Source: Tillus elongatus
Taxonomy: Eukaryota; Arthropoda; Insecta; Coleoptera; Cleridae
NCBI GenBank assembly: GCA_964006375.1
Contig: OZ023267.1
Span: 16,379,471 to 16,443,470 of the forward strand
Length of the DNA stretch: 64,000 bases
Direction: 5' to 3'
Shown here: piece by piece, positions 1 through 14,307 of the stretch
How positions within the stretch are numbered: position 1 is the stretch's first letter
Layout: each line of letters starts with the position of its first letter
Made by a program: the position numbers and the translations under genes
Notes under the pieces: generated by a model
What the model saw: only the letters and a program-made list of their open reading frames with translations
Told to the model about the DNA's origin: nothing
The model's database searches: none

Positions 1-597
1 TCTAAATACCTCAAAAACTGTTCTTTTTAGCTATAGGAAATACCCAATATAGGTCGGAAAGTTATCAAAAAAGGAATCGGTTGGAACTGCAAGTTACTGT
101 ATGTCCCTTTTAAAATAAGACACTCATTAAAGGCAGAAGTAGTCAAAGGTTGGCTCTACCCCGCTGACCATTAATATTTTCAAATCAATTTTCAAAGAAA
201 ACTATAAGAGATAGGTATAGGATAATGTATACTTAGAAGATATGGAATTTAACGCCAAATCAGATGCTGGTGACATATGGGTACCCTTCTATTAAAAAAA
301 ATCAATTTATCCCTGATTGAAAATTTTCAAATTCAAATGTATTTTATAAATAACAGTTATCTTAAAATCGTATTGTGTTTATAACAGTATGTATAAATTT
401 TTACGCTCTATTGGATAGTGAAAACCGCATGTTTCTGTCTTACATGTCTTTAAAGATATCGGAATTTTTCTAAAGCGCTCCAATCGTAACTTTTTCTACA
501 AAATGGCGAATAAATCCGAAACGGTACAAACTAGCCCGAATATGTTGTCATAAAGTGGCCCTTAAATTGAACGTGTAATTCAAAAAGCTAATAATAT
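1..597. other. No recognisable feature
   Basis: AT-rich sequence with short ORFs only. I see no domain, splice-supported exon or repeat shared with the rest of the window. Confidence 0.4.
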
Positions 598-925
<328 letters not shown>

Positions 926-1682
926 AACTAAAAATATATTACCAATTTCTATCAAATCTTAACATTCTGTAACTGAAAAGTAAAGCCGGTAAGTATTTAC
1001 GTTACTACAAGCTTTTTGTATTAACACCAAATCAGTATTAATTCTCCAAGGGCAGCAACGTTCACTGAATTCCTTCGAGTTTGCATGCATACTTATTTAA
1101 CAACCTGTGTAGCTAACGGTTTGTGTTGTGCAGTTATTGTGGCAGAATTTCATCTTTTCGCATTGAATTAATGTATAAACCAAACCCTGGAGGGACTTTT
1201 AGCCGACGTATTGTATTAATATCGCAATCAAAAATCTCTCGTTGAAAAGTTTCAGAACCGCTGATAAAGTAAACACAAATGCAAAGGTTTATATATTCGA
1301 AAATGAATTAGGATTCAGAATGGTAAGGAAAATTCAATTTACTGTAAATGAGAAAAGTTGGTTTCACTTTTCAATATTGGGTTGCCTTCAATGATTTCGT
1401 CTTTAACTTCTCACTACCCTTCTTCGCGTAAATGCATAAAATGATTTGATTTGTTGCCGCCATATCGCTACTGTGACTTCAGAGATGTTTTTGATTTTGT
1501 AGGACGTTATTAAAATATTTTTATTGCTAAAGTTTTTTACACCACCTTACATAACCCTTCATAAAACTGACAAGTAATTTGTTGTGCGACAAGGTATCTT
1601 TCAAAGTAAATTTTTCATTATAAATATGAACTTCATTAACAAGTTTAAAGTACAGCGATGGAACATTTTTAAGTGTATTTTC
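926..1682. other. No recognisable feature
   Basis: AT-rich, no convincing coding or repeat signal seen. Confidence 0.4.
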
Positions 1683-1782
1683 GTTAAAAAAATTCACTAA
1701 TAGAGAGGTATCGATGGTGAAACTTATTTCAAACGAGCGCTTATTAGGGCTCCTGACACCCATTTCCAAGATCAGTTAAAAA

Positions 1783-2230
<448 letters not shown>

Positions 2231-2287
2231 TAATAAGAAATACTGATTATTTCTTAATAATTTAAAAAAACAAAAAAAAAATTAATG

Positions 2288-3376
2288 TCAATGTAGTAAA
2301 TGTTCAAAATGCTCGCCACGAACATCTTGGCAACATGCTAATCTGGTATAGAAATGTCTTCTAACATTACTCAACATCTCAGGCGTGACTGATCTAATTG
2401 CAAGCGTGATTCGTCTTTTTAAGTCATCTAAGTTGAGGGGCTTAGTTTTGTATACAATACTTTTGACATATCCCCACAAAAAGTAGTCTAATAGCGACAG
2501 ATCAGGAGATCGTGCTGGCCATTCTATCGATCCGCGCCTCCCTATCCACCGATTTGGAAAAATTTGGTTCAGGTACTGCCGGACATTGATTTGGTAATGG
2601 GGCGGTGCTCCATCTTGCTGAAACCATATTTTATTGGCAGGAACTTGTGGGTTTGCTGGATCTGGATATAAGTTTGTCAAAGTTGGCACGACATTATTTT
2701 GGAGCAGTTCTAAATATTTATCCCCATTCAAGTTGCCATCAATGAAAAAGGGACCTACGATATGATTTCCAACAATTCCTGCCCAAACATTAACTTTTTC
2801 AGGATATTGCGTATGTTCCTCTCTCATCCAATGAGGATTCTCATTAGACCAATAGCGGCAATTTTGACGATTAACATGACCGTGAAGTGTAAATGTGCTC
2901 TCATCAGAAAACAAAACATCTTCTAATTGGATCACATTGTTATCTAACATTGCCATCATTTGTTCACAAAAATACGTTCTCCTATCGAAATCGTCCTCCA
3001 TGAGCTCCTGAGTTGGTATCATTTTATAGGGATGCATTTTACTTTCCTTTAATGTTCGAAAAATTGCTGTGTGGCTAACGTTGAATAGTTGTGCTGCTTG
3101 TCGACCAGAAGTATGTGGGTTTTCTTGAAACTCAAGCGTAATATCCAATTTCGTATCATCACTTACTGCATTGGCAGCTACTTTTTTTATCTGTCTCACA
3201 TGACCAAGCTCGCGAAACTGCTTTTCTATTTTGCTAATTGTTCCTTGGGATACAGGCGGCAAATTTGGAAATTTTTCGTGAAATAAGCGAGACACTTCCA
3301 TCTGTGTCCGTGTGTTATCTCCATAACCAATCATTTGTAGAATGGTTATTTTGTGCATTTCTGTTAAATGAACCAT
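2288..3376 (-). CDS. DD41D transposase (DDE/DDD superfamily), 362 aa
   Basis: Cut-and-paste transposase of the IS630/Tc1/mariner superfamily, acting in the nucleus on the flanking inverted repeats. Residues 1-115 form a helix-turn-helix DNA-binding region (QGTISKIEKQFRE near 44-56; GRQAAQLFNVSHTAIFRTLK at 91-110). The catalytic domain carries D158 in LFSDEST, D255 in WFQQDGAPPH and D297 in SPDLSLLDYFLWG. There are 41 residues between the second and third acids, and the third is Asp, so the class is DD41D. The ATG at 3376-3374 opens the frame (MVHLTEMHK) and TGA closes it at 2290-2288. No internal stop or frameshift is seen and the length is normal for the superfamily. No intron is needed. The gene lies inside intact terminal repeats, so it is the best candidate here for a functional mobile-element gene. 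Activity is inferred, not shown. Confidence 0.9.
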   Translation of the reverse strand: MVHLTEMHKITILQMIGYGDNTRTQMEVSRLFHEKFPNLPPVSQGTISKIEKQFRELGHVRQIKKVAANAVSDDTKLDITLEFQENPHTSGRQAAQLFNVSHTAIFRTLKESKMHPYKMIPTQELMEDDFDRRTYFCEQMMAMLDNNVIQLEDVLFSDESTFTLHGHVNRQNCRYWSNENPHWMREEHTQYPEKVNVWAGIVGNHIVGPFFIDGNLNGDKYLELLQNNVVPTLTNLYPDPANPQVPANKIWFQQDGAPPHYQINVRQYLNQIFPNRWIGRRGSIEWPARSPDLSLLDYFLWGYVKSIVYKTKPLNLDDLKRRITLAIRSVTPEMLSNVRRHFYTRLACCQDVRGEHFEHLLH

Positions 3377-3616
3377 TTTTCTGATATTATTACGTACAGT
3401 TAACGAAATTCAAACGACAATAGCACTGACACTAATCACTACTGTCATGCAGGCAGACAACAAGTTGCTAAGGCTACGAGTTTTATACGAACAGAAAGAA
3501 AACTGTTTTTGTTTTTGTTTCATTTCATATCAGTAAAAAGAAACGCAGGAATGGTTTTTGTTTACTTTCTCATTATCAAGAGCTGAATGGGAAATAAGTA
3601 TTGAATGCAATGTAGC

Positions 3617-4731
<1,115 letters not shown>

Positions 4732-4831
4732 TTCTTAATTATCTGAACAATTTGAGTTGTATTTAACACGTTGCTTAAAATTTTGTACTAAATAGTTTGC
4801 TTCTGGTTTATTTTAAATATTATTCAACAAC

Positions 4832-5944
4832 ATGTTCAGTAATAAAGAATATTTTGACATGTTGGAATGTTATATTTGTTCTAACCGAAATACTGAGGCA
4901 GCTGCAAATTCATATCAAAACAAAAACTCAGAAAGACGACAACCAAACACCAAAATATTCGCAGGATAGCGACCAATATATTGAACGACGGTAGCTTCCA
5001 CGCAAAGAAACTACCAATGCCTAGAAATGAAGAAAGAAATAATGCCGTCTTACAGGTTTCAAACGAAATCCCTCCGCAATCTGTTCGGTTTTATGGTGAA
5101 AAAATTGACATTCCAAAAGTACGGTACACCGTGTACTAAAACAAAGTCATCACTATCCATACAAACCTACAATCATACAAGGCTTAAATGTTGACGATTA
5201 CCCTAAGCGACTTCAATTCTACAGATGGTATCAAGGACAATGTCAGCAAGATAAAAATTTTCATTTGAAAATTATATGGACCGATTAATCCAGATTTACC
5301 AATTGTGGTGTGTATAATCGCCATAATAGGCATTATTGGGCAAATGAAAATCCTGATCTAAAGGAAGAAAGACGATTGCAAGACAGATTTGGTATTAATG
5401 TTTGGTGCGGCTTATGAGGCAAAGTGCTGTTATTTTTATTTGTAGATTAGACAGTTAATTTAAAAAAAAAAAACAGGTAACTTCATTGCTGGTCCGTTCT
5501 TTTTTGAAAATAATTTAACTGGGGAAAGGTATCTTAATTTATTGAGAAATGATATCTTACCATTAATTAGAAGAGTTCATGATAATTTAGACGAGATTTG
5601 GTACCAACAAGACGGTTGTCCAGCTCACAATACTAGGATCGTCAAAGAATTTTTGTACCAAAATTTTAATAATCGTGTCATTTGTAACAATGGGTCGGTT
5701 CATTGGTGTGCTCGAAATCCTGATATAACACCCATCGATATATATTTATTTTTGGGGTACTCTGAAGAAAGATGTGTATAAACTCTATCCACCACAAAAT
5801 ATTGATGAATTACGAAACATAATCACGCAATCTATAAATCGTATTAACCGAAACATCCTCACCAGAGTTTGCAGGCTTGTTTAAAAAAGGTGTGTAAAGT
5901 GCATTGAACAAAACGGTGGCCCTGTTGAACAATTTTCTATTTAG
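4832..5944 (+). pseudogene. DD41D transposase pseudogene (family 2, copy a)
   Basis: Translates from ATG at 4832 as MFSNKEYFDMLECYICSN. It then breaks at an in-frame stop near 4968 and several frameshifts before regaining similarity (PTIIQGLNVDDYPKRLQF). The first catalytic Asp is present in IWTD, but the next codon is a stop. The segment YQQDGCPAH ... WCARNPDITPIDIYLFLGY holds the second and third Asp 41 residues apart, again DD41D. A poly-A-like insertion near 5460-5475 and the multiple lesions show it is dead. It aligns codon for codon with 18789-19671. Confidence 0.75.
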
Positions 5945-6204
5945 TGTATTTCTAAGTTTCGATTTTATTATTTGCTAAGTTCCGTCTCTAATTGTGTTGT
6001 TTTGTGGAGTTAAAGTTTCTATTTGTTATTGCCGGGTTTCGTTATTAAACTGTTTCACATAATATTAGCTAGCATTATTACTTAATTAAGTATTGTAAAT
6101 TGAATCACAATATTTTTATATCGTGAATCATTACGGAAATTTATGTTAAAAGTATAAGTCTATTGTTAGACTCCATGGCCTACTGCTTTTTGAACACTTT
6201 TTTT

Positions 6205-6694
6205 TGTCATTTGTTTTCTGGTATTGGATTTGATAGCCTACTATTCTCAAAACGGTTTTTGTCAAAATTATCAATGCAATTACAAGATTTATCAAGCATA
6301 TTGTACATCATTTGAAAGCTCTTTTCATGGGCTATCACATGATCAAAAAATTCAATAGGGCTGCCATAATAAAAACAAACGTTGATACCTGTAGCTCCAA
6401 AACAAATGACAATCCAAAGTTGAGAATAGCATAGAAAGATTACTATGTAAAAAGTGTCCTGATAATGTGCAAGTAGATATGTCAGATCAACTCCTACTCA
6501 GATATTGAAGAAAGGAGAAATCGGCAAATTTTGTTTTCTTCAAAATAACTCGAAAACGAAAAGAGACAGCGCAAAATACAAGTAATATTTAGAACGAGTA
6601 TGAAATTCTACAAAACATTGCTAATTTAACCGTCTCCCTAACTCTAATAATAACTGAGATAGCAATACGTTCCCAGCCACTTTGGGACACACTG
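6205..6694 (-). repeat. Terminal inverted repeat of family 2 (right)
   Basis: The reverse complement matches 17948-18423 over nearly 500 bp (GACACACTG end, GTCTCCCTAACTCTAATAAT, GTGTCCTGATAATGTGCAAG, CATTTGTTTTCTGGTATT). Confidence 0.7.
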
Positions 6695-7315
6695 TACATA
6701 TAGTATTATTTATCATTTAATCTTTTCACAAGTTGTTTGAAATGTTTAATTAAGCGTCTTATTAGATTAAGCAAAATAATAAATGTTCTATACCTTATGA
6801 TTAACAAATATGAATAAAAAGCGACGACCAGAAATTTATAAACTGGGATGTAAGCAGTACCCGACTATCAAATTTGATTTTCACATATAAGTCGTTCAAC
6901 AATAAATTGGTTGTGCACAAAGAAACGAAATAACAGAAAAACCTCATGCAAATCAGCTTATTCAAACTCCAGAGCTGAGGGACAAACGTGGGCGTAGTGA
7001 ATTCCATTTTTTGTTGTGCACGCATTAGGAGAAGTACAATAGTGTTCCGGGTCCACTCTCCACGCTCTCGCTCGCCAGAGGGCGCTCTCAGCATTTCCGG
7101 ACAACTTTCTGACAGTGTTGCCAGATATCCTCTTTTCCTATCAACCAGTTTACTTTGATATCTCATATTCAACACAATGTACGTAAATAATCAAAGCGTG
7201 TTTTTAAGAAACAACCACATGGAGCTACAACTTTGATTTTATTTTTATTTGCAAAACTAATTGATAAATTTTACTACTAATAAGCAGTATCATGCAATAA
7301 GTGTGTAGCATAATC
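6695..7315. other. No recognisable feature
   Basis: Contains a 124-codon minus ORF (6801-7175) with no motif I recognise and a GC-richer patch near 7040-7100. Nothing supports a gene. Confidence 0.35.
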
Positions 7316-8885
7316 GAAAGGTGGTGTGGTGAGCAGGGACTCTCCGTAAACCAAATATCAAATATCTGGGGGTGATCCTGGACCCCAAACTAACATGGGG
7401 GTCGCAAATAGAACGAGTAGTGAGGAAGGGAGTAGCGACCCTCTGACAGCTGCGTCGTGTGATAGGGAGGACCTGGGGACTTAATCCTCAGATCCTTCAT
7501 TGGATCTACACTGCGATCGTCAGGCCGAGAATACTCTATGGGGCGTTGGTCTGGTGGTGTGGTGTGAACCAAACTACCAGCAGGAAGCTGGCCAAACCCC
7601 AAAGGCTGGCAATCCTGGGTATCACAGGCGTTATGAGGACGACACCCTTAGCCGCAGTAGAGGTCCTGATGATGCTGCCACCGCTTCCCATCTGTATTAG
7701 AAGGGAGGCTATGGGGTCGCATCTTAGAATGCGGGACTCAGGACACTGGTGCGGAGAGGGAGCAGTAATAGGGCATGCAAGGGTCGCCAAGGTGGTGGAA
7801 AAGAAAATTCCGATTTCCTCCATAAAGGTGCGGGATGCCGAGGACCATATTAGGTTGACTAGGCCATACACCCTCAGGATCCCCAGTAGGGATCAGTGGA
7901 GGGAAACTGAGGTTGCATTCCAGCCCGCAAGCCTGGTCTGTTTCACCGACGGATCGCGGCTGGAGGACCAACAATCCTCCGGGGCAGGAATATACATCGA
8001 TGGCCTGGGGGTGCGCGAGAGCTATGCTCTTGGCGCATATACCACGGCATTTGAAACAGAGGTGTATGCTATCCTGTCTGTGGCCAATAGACAGGATATG
8101 AAGAGGAGTCCCGAGAAATGTGTGTACATCTGCTCGGATAGCCAGGCGGTCCTCCGGGCAGTCTGCGCGGCCAGAATCAGGTTAACACTGGTTCAGGAGT
8201 GCGCTGACGCCCTCGGAGGGATAGCTAGGCCGAAGGAGGTGCAACTGGTGTGGGTTCCAGGACACTGTGGCGTAGCGGGGAATGAGGTGGCGATGAATCT
8301 CGCAAGACTTGGTTCACGGCGGCCGTTCTGTGGCCCGGAGCCTGCGATAGGCATAAGTAGCAAGACGGTATCTGTCGCCTTAGACAGGTGGAGCGAGGAA
8401 GCAATGGAGAGGCACTGGGGGTCGGTTGGTGGCTGCAGACAGGCGAGGGACTTTGTGGAGGGGCCGGACAGAGATAAAGCTGTCTGGCTACTCGGAAGGA
8501 GTCGACCTACGCTTCGCCGCATCCTTGGGGTGCTGACAGGCCACTTCGCCCTTAGAAGACATCTCACATTGATAGGCGTAGAGAAGGATCCCATTTGCCA
8601 GGAATGCGGCGAGGATGAAGAAACGTCCTACTACTACCTGTGTGAATGCGAGGCTTTTGGGAGTCTTCGAGCAGAATTGTTCGGATCGAGGACTCTGCAG
8701 AGGAATCAGGTAAGTACCGTCCAATTGAAGACCGTCACGGCCTTCATCTCGAGATCGAGGCGGTTTGGCGACGGAACCGAGGAAGAGTAGAGCATGGTTG
8801 CTGGGTTGCTGGGGTTGGCAAAAAGGGCCCATTGTGGCCTACTTGCTTGGCGTTGGCCTCCCCACCACTGCTACTACTACTACAT
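7316..8885 (+). mobile_element. 5'-truncated R1/LOA-type LINE (family B1)
   Basis: Only the 3' part of ORF2 remains: RT thumb (KYLGVILDPKLTWGSQIERVV near 7365), the WGLNPQILHWIY ... RILYGALVWW block, RNase H, a C-terminal zinc knuckle, a short UTR, and a 3' tail of (CTA)n ending at 8885. A simple-repeat tail and 5' truncation are normal for this group. A second copy on the opposite strand at 52855-54345 shares the UTR (GGCAAAAAGGGCCC). Confidence 0.8.
7459..8790 (+). pseudogene. LINE ORF2 C-terminal part: RT thumb and RNase H, 443 codons open
   Basis: Residues 1-75 continue the RT C-terminal block (IYTAIVRPRILYGALVWW). RNase H spans about 158-285: D164 in CFTDGS, E201 in FETEVYAIL, D227 in CSDSQAVL, then VPGHCGVAGNEVAMN. 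The fourth acidic residue, normally Asp in a GNExAD-type motif, is Met here, so the nuclease is probably dead even though the frame is open. A knuckle follows at C380, C383 and C396, with Tyr where the family His is expected. There is no genuine start codon: the frame is simply open from an upstream stop near 7448. The stop is at 8788-8790. The length of undisturbed frame suggests moderate age. Confidence 0.75.
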
Positions 8886-9159
8886 AAGTGTGGTTATGCC
8901 ATTGTTTTTGAGTAGTTTAAATACCTGCACGTTTTGTTTTTCAGAGAACCGGTCGTAAATACGTCGATCTCGTGTACAATACAATGATGGAAACGCGAAA
9001 AGTCCCTACTCTTAATACAGAAAGACTAAAGGTCTGATAATTTTCCACGATAGTACTGCTGCCTGGCGTCGGTAATAGCCGCAAAGATAGATCCACGTAA
9101 AGGAAAATTGATGGAATAGGATACAATAAACCATAAACCAAGGATAGAAATAAAAAAAG
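8886..9159. other. No recognisable gene; possible SINE scrap
   Basis: Short AT-rich stretch. 9056-9078 (CTGCCTGGCGTCGGTAAT) resembles the distal part of the SINE at 59052-59408, but is too short to be sure. Confidence 0.3.
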
Positions 9160-9260
9160 TCTGGACACAGCAAGTGCGTCATGGTGATGAATTTTTATAA
9201 AATAATTTTAATAGCAAATACTCACGTGCATTTTTATTAAAATCAGGCATCAAATTTGGT
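9160..9260 (-). repeat. Hairpin/(TA)n repeat, distal end
   Basis: Reads GTCTGGACACAGCAAGTGCG then a decayed TGGTGATGAATTTTTAT, the distal end of the INE-like family, truncated after about 100 bp. Confidence 0.5.
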
Positions 9261-9379
9261 TACCATTGTTATTTATGTATAGGAGAAACAATCCTACCAT
9301 ATTTCATTAAATTTTGTTCTTTGAAAATGTACACAAATTTTCCGAAAATAAACGTAATATGTTCCCAAAAAACTGATAT

Positions 9380-9540
9380 TTTAGCCACTAAGTGAAGATT
9401 GGAACCTGTGATGGGCACTGATAAATGCACTTGAAGAACACAAATCACCACAAAACATCTTTTTAAAGACCTGACGATCGTTTCACTAACAAGGTTAGCG
9501 TCATCGGAGGATGAAAAATTCTAAATTGCTTACTAATAAA
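9380..9540 (-). repeat. Penelope-like terminal repeat copy
   Basis: The reverse complement matches 10745-10900 and 30225-30375 (GATCGTCAGGTC, TGTGGTGATTTG, TATCAGTGCCCATCACAGGTTCC). The repeat lies beside GIY-YIG endonuclease remnants, so I interpret it as the terminal repeat of a Penelope-like retroelement. Confidence 0.5.
9473..9507 (-). ncRNA. Hammerhead-ribozyme-like motif, degenerate
   Basis: On the minus strand: CCGATGA, then a stem CGCTAAC/GTTAGTG, then GAAACGATCGTC, flanked by CCT and AGG that can form helix I. The first core box has C for U at its second position, so cleavage is unlikely. Confidence 0.35.
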
Positions 9541-9581
9541 CATCACTTTATATACTGAGTCTTAGGTGAAGAACAATACCG

Positions 9582-9602
9582 AGAGAGAGAGAGAGAGAGA
9601 GA
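9582..9602. repeat. (GA)n microsatellite
   Basis: About ten GA units. Confidence 0.85.
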
Positions 9603-9778
9603 CTAAATCGTAGGCAAATTTTCTGTGTAATGTATTTTTATTGCCGCACGAGGTTTTTGAACTTCCTTTATAACTTTACCTGGCAAGTTTTGGAACATTT
9701 TATCTGTATCAGACAAAGAGAGAGAGGGCAAACAAAGGACTGTAAATCAGTGGCGGCACTCTGTTTAAGGAACTAAGT

Positions 9779-9937
9779 ATCTATGAGATAGGTTGTAATC
9801 TCAAATACGTTGGGCAGAATAAGAGAACCATTGTGACTAGATTTCGCGAACATCTGGCACAGCTGAGATACGGTAGTGTAGACAAGTCATGCGCGGCACA
9901 ACATATTTGTGATAATAACTACCACATTGATAATTAA
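9779..9937 (+). pseudogene. GIY-YIG endonuclease fragment of a Penelope-like element
   Basis: Conceptual translation gives IYEIGCNLKYVGQNKRTIVT, then RFREHLAQLRYG ... KSCAAQHICDNNYHID and a stop at 9935-9937. The Y-x(8)-YVGQ spacing, TRFREH and the AQH block are hallmarks of the GIY-YIG endonuclease domain at the C-terminus of Penelope-like retroelements, which nicks target DNA for reverse transcription. No start or upstream RT is recognisable; 9600-9778 is degenerate. It is a dead fragment, in convergent orientation with the one at 10990-11125. Confidence 0.7.
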
Positions 9938-10020
9938 ACCTGAAACTTATTAAAAATGTTAGACAGCCAGCGAAGGTAGATGCGTACCAAAGTATTTATA
10001 TTTTTAAGGCAATAATCAAA

Positions 10021-10430
<410 letters not shown>

Positions 10431-10489
10431 AGAACGGTTAGAAACGGTGTTAGTTAATCTGAATACATACTTTAGAGGTTGGGACATGC

Positions 10490-10680
10490 GTTTTACCGCA
10501 ACTAAGTGAATATTGGAACCTGTGATAAGCACTGATAAGTACACTTGGAGAACCCAAATCACCACAACACATTTTAAAAGACCTAACTATCGTTTCACTA
10601 ACAAAGAGGATGAAAAAGTCTTTCAATTTTTCATCATCTGATGATGATAACTTGGTTAGACAAACGGTGGGTGTCCGGCT
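10490..10680. repeat. Penelope-like terminal repeat, rearranged
   Basis: 10490-10625 is a minus-oriented copy (TTGGAACCTGTGATAAGC ... AACTATCGTTTCACTAAC) that has lost the CTGATGA box. From 10626 a plus-oriented copy restarts (TCATCATCTGATGATGATAA), making a small palindromic junction. Confidence 0.5.
10638..10675 (+). ncRNA. Hammerhead-like motif with altered GAAA box
   Basis: CTGATGA, stem GATAAC/GTTAGA-like, then CAAACGGTGGGTGTC. The GAAA box is CAAA, so it is probably inactive. Confidence 0.3.
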
Positions 10681-10744
10681 ATAATTTTACCTTCAGTTTA
10701 GGTCGTCTATCTAGGTACTATATAAATACCTACATTTGTAGTCG

Positions 10745-10900
10745 TTAATTTAGTTTAGAATTCTTTCATCCTCCGATGATGCTAACGTGGTTAGTGAAAC
10801 GATCGTGAGCTCTTCAAAAAAGATGTGTTGTGGAGATTTGGGTTCTCCAAGTGTACTTATCAGTGCTCATCACAGGTTCCAGTTTTCACATAGTGTCCTA
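10745..10900 (+). repeat. Penelope-like terminal repeat copy
   Basis: Plus-oriented match to 30225-30375, downstream of the plus-strand GIY-YIG fragment, where a 3' terminal repeat would be expected. Confidence 0.5.
10773..10807 (+). ncRNA. Hammerhead-like motif, degenerate
   Basis: CCGATGA, stem GCTAAC/GTTAGT, GAAACGATCGT followed by G instead of C at the expected cleavage position. Confidence 0.35.
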
Positions 10901-10989
10901 CATAATCTAAATTGTCGCTTGATAAGTAACGTAGAGTTTGACTTTTAGCAAAATGCTTTTTACGTCGCTACTTTCAATAACCTAAGATT

Positions 10990-11125
10990 ACTATTGCCGA
11001 TCCGCAGGAGTCAATCAAATATTGAGCAACGCTAGATTTTCAGGTTCTGTTGAATTTGAAATGAGCTATGCGCTCTTTAAATCTTGTGGTTATTGATCTC
11101 TGCGTTTGCCCAAAATAGATTTTCT
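10990..11125 (-). pseudogene. GIY-YIG endonuclease fragment of a second Penelope-like element
   Basis: The minus-strand translation reads KIYFGQTQRSITTRFKER, then IAHFKFNRT, a stop, then KSSVAQYLIDSCGS. The YFGQT, TRFKE and VAQYL blocks match the fragment at 9779-9937 but differ enough to be a separate lineage. The internal stop and lack of an upstream RT show a dead remnant. It faces the plus-strand fragment, with terminal-repeat copies between them. Confidence 0.65.
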
Positions 11126-11159
11126 GGGAATTACTACATTATTAAAGATATTTGATAAA

Positions 11160-11927
11160 TGCCCGATTTTTGTTGGTCAATAGTATCATTTGGTCCATCC
11201 GAAAATAAAATTTTTTGAAACTTCGAAAGTTTAATGATTTTTTTATTAATTCTCGCTAATTAGACATTTTTTGCTTTGAGTTCAATACCGTTCTTGACTT
11301 CATTTCATAGGCTATAAATCAGTGAAATAGTTGGAAGCAAACTGATAATGAGAATTAATAACAGATTACCGATAATAACTGACAGTAGATGGGCATTAGA
11401 ACTTTCGAAATCCAGGAAAAGCTTATTCTTATAAAACTTTGTAAGTTTTAATACCCGGCAAAATTCTGTTCTGAAGAGCTCTTCCTCCGAAGGGATAAAA
11501 TATGAAATACTAAATGCAGATTAGTTTTATTTCGTGAATACATTTTCCAAGCCAGCTTTCGACTTAATTCAACTGAATTTCGTAAGAACTGTTAATTACA
11601 AGAAGTTCTATCCTTGCGTTAATAGATTAGTATTCATGAATCCTGGAATAAAGGGGCCGTATAAACTGGCAGATGCACAATGTAATATCTTCAGATCTTC
11701 AACCAGAACTATAGACACTATCTCAAACGGGTGATTTATATCAGTTGCGGGATTGAAACGAATCTAGTTAGTAGAACTTGCCCCGCAAAGTTTCCATCTG
11801 GTACTTTGTTGCATATTATTAAAGAGTACTCGGCGAAGATTAATTAATATGTATTAAGATAAGGTGAGAAACTAGTTTTCTCTGTTAAAAAGATTGTAAT
11901 TAATACTTTTAAGCTAACTGTGTCTGG
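11160..11927. other. No recognisable feature
   Basis: AT-rich. A 66-codon plus ORF at 11534-11734 has no motif I recognise. Confidence 0.35.
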
Positions 11928-13478
<1,551 letters not shown>

Positions 13479-14307
13479 CAATTTGAAAATAAACTGTGTA
13501 TGGTTAATGCGTGAACACAGAACACTCCCTTGCGTGAATAGGAAATGTTGACACTGTCGAACGTGACAGTTATCTCGTCAGTGATTGTGATTGGACTAAA
13601 TGGCGTAAGTGCGACACGCGCATACCGGCACACAGAACCACAGAGCAGGTTCATCTATGCTCAGAACATAATGTGCCATGTACCGGCATCAGAATTTTGA
13701 ATGTTTTACATCTGTACACCCTACGCACTAAAACAATACGATATATATTATTTGATTATATCCTAGAAGGTGTCTACTTTAAATTAGAATATCATGTCTG
13801 CCAAGTGGACATGGACACGGAATGAACTTAAACTTCATTACAATCATTATACAAATTAACGTACTTACGAATAGCATTTATGTAATCACTTTAAAATGAA
13901 ATAAATTTATTACTTTATTATAAAATTACGATACAGAAGTAATGTAGAAGTCATGAAAAAATTAATTTATATTATGAAAATAAAACACTTTTCATTAGGC
14001 GTTTAGAGAAAATGCTCAGTATTTATTTTGAAAATTCATTCCATACATAATATCTTTATCATAATATAGTAAAAATACAACCAATGTCTAAAATCATTTA
14101 AACACCTGTTAATGCTCATGTGAAATTCATATGCAGTTTTGTACTTCAATCAATGTAGTCCATGTGTTGCCAACGAAGGTAAGGAAATTTAAACAATTTG
14201 TTTTATAAACGTCAAAATCCTATGTTCAATTTATTACTGATCTTATTAATTATTTGTAGTGTTTCTGTGTGTTTTTTTATCAATAGTTGGTGTTTTACGT
14301 TTTCACG
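13479..14307. other. Spacer with an older arm fragment
   Basis: Non-coding interior of the element. 13849-13935 is a diverged direct copy of the arm segment 13215-13306 (shared TATACAAATTAACGTA, TGAAATAAATTTATTAC, TAAAA-T-A-GATAC), suggesting an earlier partial duplication of the arm. Confidence 0.5.

Larger units (their letters stand above)
4732..6694 (+). mobile_element. Second DD41D element, 5' end lost
   Basis: Contains a broken transposase and, at 6205-6694, a long terminal repeat ending in GGGACACACTG. That repeat is the inverted counterpart of 17948-18423 in a sister copy, which identifies it as a terminal inverted repeat. The matching left repeat is absent here; the 5' part is replaced by the dispersed repeat ending at 4731. 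Confidence 0.65.
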
